DNA of 64,000 nt from Corynebacterium timonense. Lineage in GTDB: Bacteria > Actinomycetota > Actinomycetes > Mycobacteriales > Mycobacteriaceae. The notes beneath the pieces are model-generated. The model worked only from the letters and a program-made list of their open reading frames with translations. It was not told where the DNA came from and ran no database searches. The stretch lies in assembly GCF_900105305.1 (NCBI RefSeq), contig NZ_LT629765.1:1426001-1490000 (forward strand), written 5' to 3'. This document shows, piece by piece, positions 63,373-64,000 of this stretch. A program made the position numbers and the translations under genes. Numbering within the stretch: position 1 is the stretch's first letter; every line of letters starts with the position of its first letter.

Positions 63373-64000
63373 TTGGGCAGACAACAACGCCTTGAGCTGA
63401 CCTGGACGAATAAGGACAAGGCGCTCATTCCTACCGAGCAGGGCCGGTACGGCTACACCTGGGTTGACCCGCGGGACCCGAGGTACTGCGAAACGAGGGT
63501 GTTAACGGTTGACGAAACGGTGACCGGAACGAGGGCGGACAAGGAGGACGGCACCACCTACTCCGAGCGGGCAGACCTAACGCCGCAAACAGACAACCTG
63601 CTTATTCTGGGCGAGTCCGGCGACGTGCTCGAAGCGCTCACCCGCGTACCCGAGTGGTCTGAAAAGTACGTCAGCAAGGTGAAGTGCATTTACATCGACC
63701 CGCCGTTTAACACCGCGCAGACCTTTGCGAATTACGAGGACAATCTGGAGCACTCCGTCTGGCTGACGATGATGCGTGACCGGCTGCTGCACTTGCGGGA
63801 CTTGCTCAATGAAGACGGGTCGATCTGGGTTCACTTGGATTACGCCGAAAACCACCGCATGAGAACGCTGCTCGATGAGGTGTTCGGCGCGGGGAACTTC
63901 CTATCGGAGTTCGTTTGGCAGAAGGCAGACGGTCCGCGTAACGATGCCACGTACTTCTCAACGGATCAGGATGTCATCATCGCCTATCGGAAAACCGATA
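63373..64000 (+). CDS. Second type III DNA methyltransferase Mod, N-terminal part
   Basis: About 209 codons before the window ends. TTG 63373 has AAGGAG seven bases upstream and begins LGRQQRLELTWTNKDKALIP. The catalytic motif is CIYIDPPFNTAQTFANYEDN, then LEHSVWLTMMRDRLLHL. It is strongly similar along its whole visible length to the Mod encoded at 33,091-35,106, with near-identical motif regions; divergence rises near VWQKADGPRNDATYF, where the target-recognition region begins. A res gene probably follows outside the window. Confidence 0.9.
   Translation, partial: MGRQQRLELTWTNKDKALIPTEQGRYGYTWVDPRDPRYCETRVLTVDETVTGTRADKEDGTTYSERADLTPQTDNLLILGESGDVLEALTRVPEWSEKYVSKVKCIYIDPPFNTAQTFANYEDNLEHSVWLTMMRDRLLHLRDLLNEDGSIWVHLDYAENHRMRTLLDEVFGAGNFLSEFVWQKADGPRNDATYFSTDQDVIIAYRKTD

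Overview
This window is chromosomal DNA from a high-G+C actinobacterium, almost certainly a Corynebacterium. The core genes carry corynebacterial signatures: the nitrogen regulator AmtR, a gephyrin-like MoeA (Glp) next to its membrane receptor GlpR, protein O-mannosyltransferase, MprAB with an HtrA-like protease, mycoredoxin and a small chorismate mutase. Their order (pmt ... glpR, rimJ, glp, galU, 5-FTHF cyclo-ligase, SAF protein, mscL, mog, htrA, mprB, mprA, rpmF, rpmE2 ... rpmB-rpmG-rpsN-rpsR, amtR, purH-purN ... pcrA, csm ... lhr, cysQ, thyA-folA-mycoredoxin) looks like a conserved corynebacterial backbone. Three accessory regions interrupt it.

Layout. 1-5.9 kb: core genes (rsmI end, pmt, an anti-sigma-like/DoxX pair, tag, a ThDP enzyme, a CDF-like transporter). 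5.9-14.4 kb: a lower-G+C island next to a tRNA-Ala(CGC) and a decayed IS481-like transposase. It holds one minus-strand operon for a plantazolicin-like linear azol(in)e peptide (TOMM/LAP RiPP). 14.4-25.2 kb: core. 25.3-35.5 kb: a defence-type island with an AlbA_2/Schlafen-like protein, an unknown 296-aa protein, a DUF3800 protein and a type III Mod/Res system. It lies between a CPBP protease lacking its 5' end and a sensor kinase lacking its N-terminus. 35.5-61.1 kb: core. 61.1 kb to the end: a third accessory segment behind a tRNA-Arg(CCT), with a broken integrase/transposase-like gene, a small HTH protein and the start of a second type III Mod paralogous to the first.

The most exciting locus is the RiPP operon (12,629 down to 6,449). 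A 46-aa precursor, too short to stand out in a routine gene scan, ends in FEPTAA / RCTCTTLPCCCCCGG. The first part closely matches, from memory, the leader-core junction of plantazolicin (FEPMAA / RCTCTTIISSSSTF). The precursor has its own promoter (GTGACA-17 bp-TATAGA), a hairpin at the mRNA 5' end and a strong intercistronic hairpin. Behind it follow a membrane protein of unknown role, a SAM methyltransferase (candidate N-terminal Arg dimethylase), an unknown protein in the PznJ position, the leader-binding cyclodehydratase partner, the YcaO cyclodehydratase ending in PFPHPFP, the FMN dehydrogenase and a CPBP protease. Most of these genes touch or overlap, which implies translational coupling. 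No ABC exporter or regulator is visible in the island.

No programs were run. Protein identities rest on motifs read by eye and remembered family features. Starts were chosen from ribosome binding sites, overlaps and family lengths.
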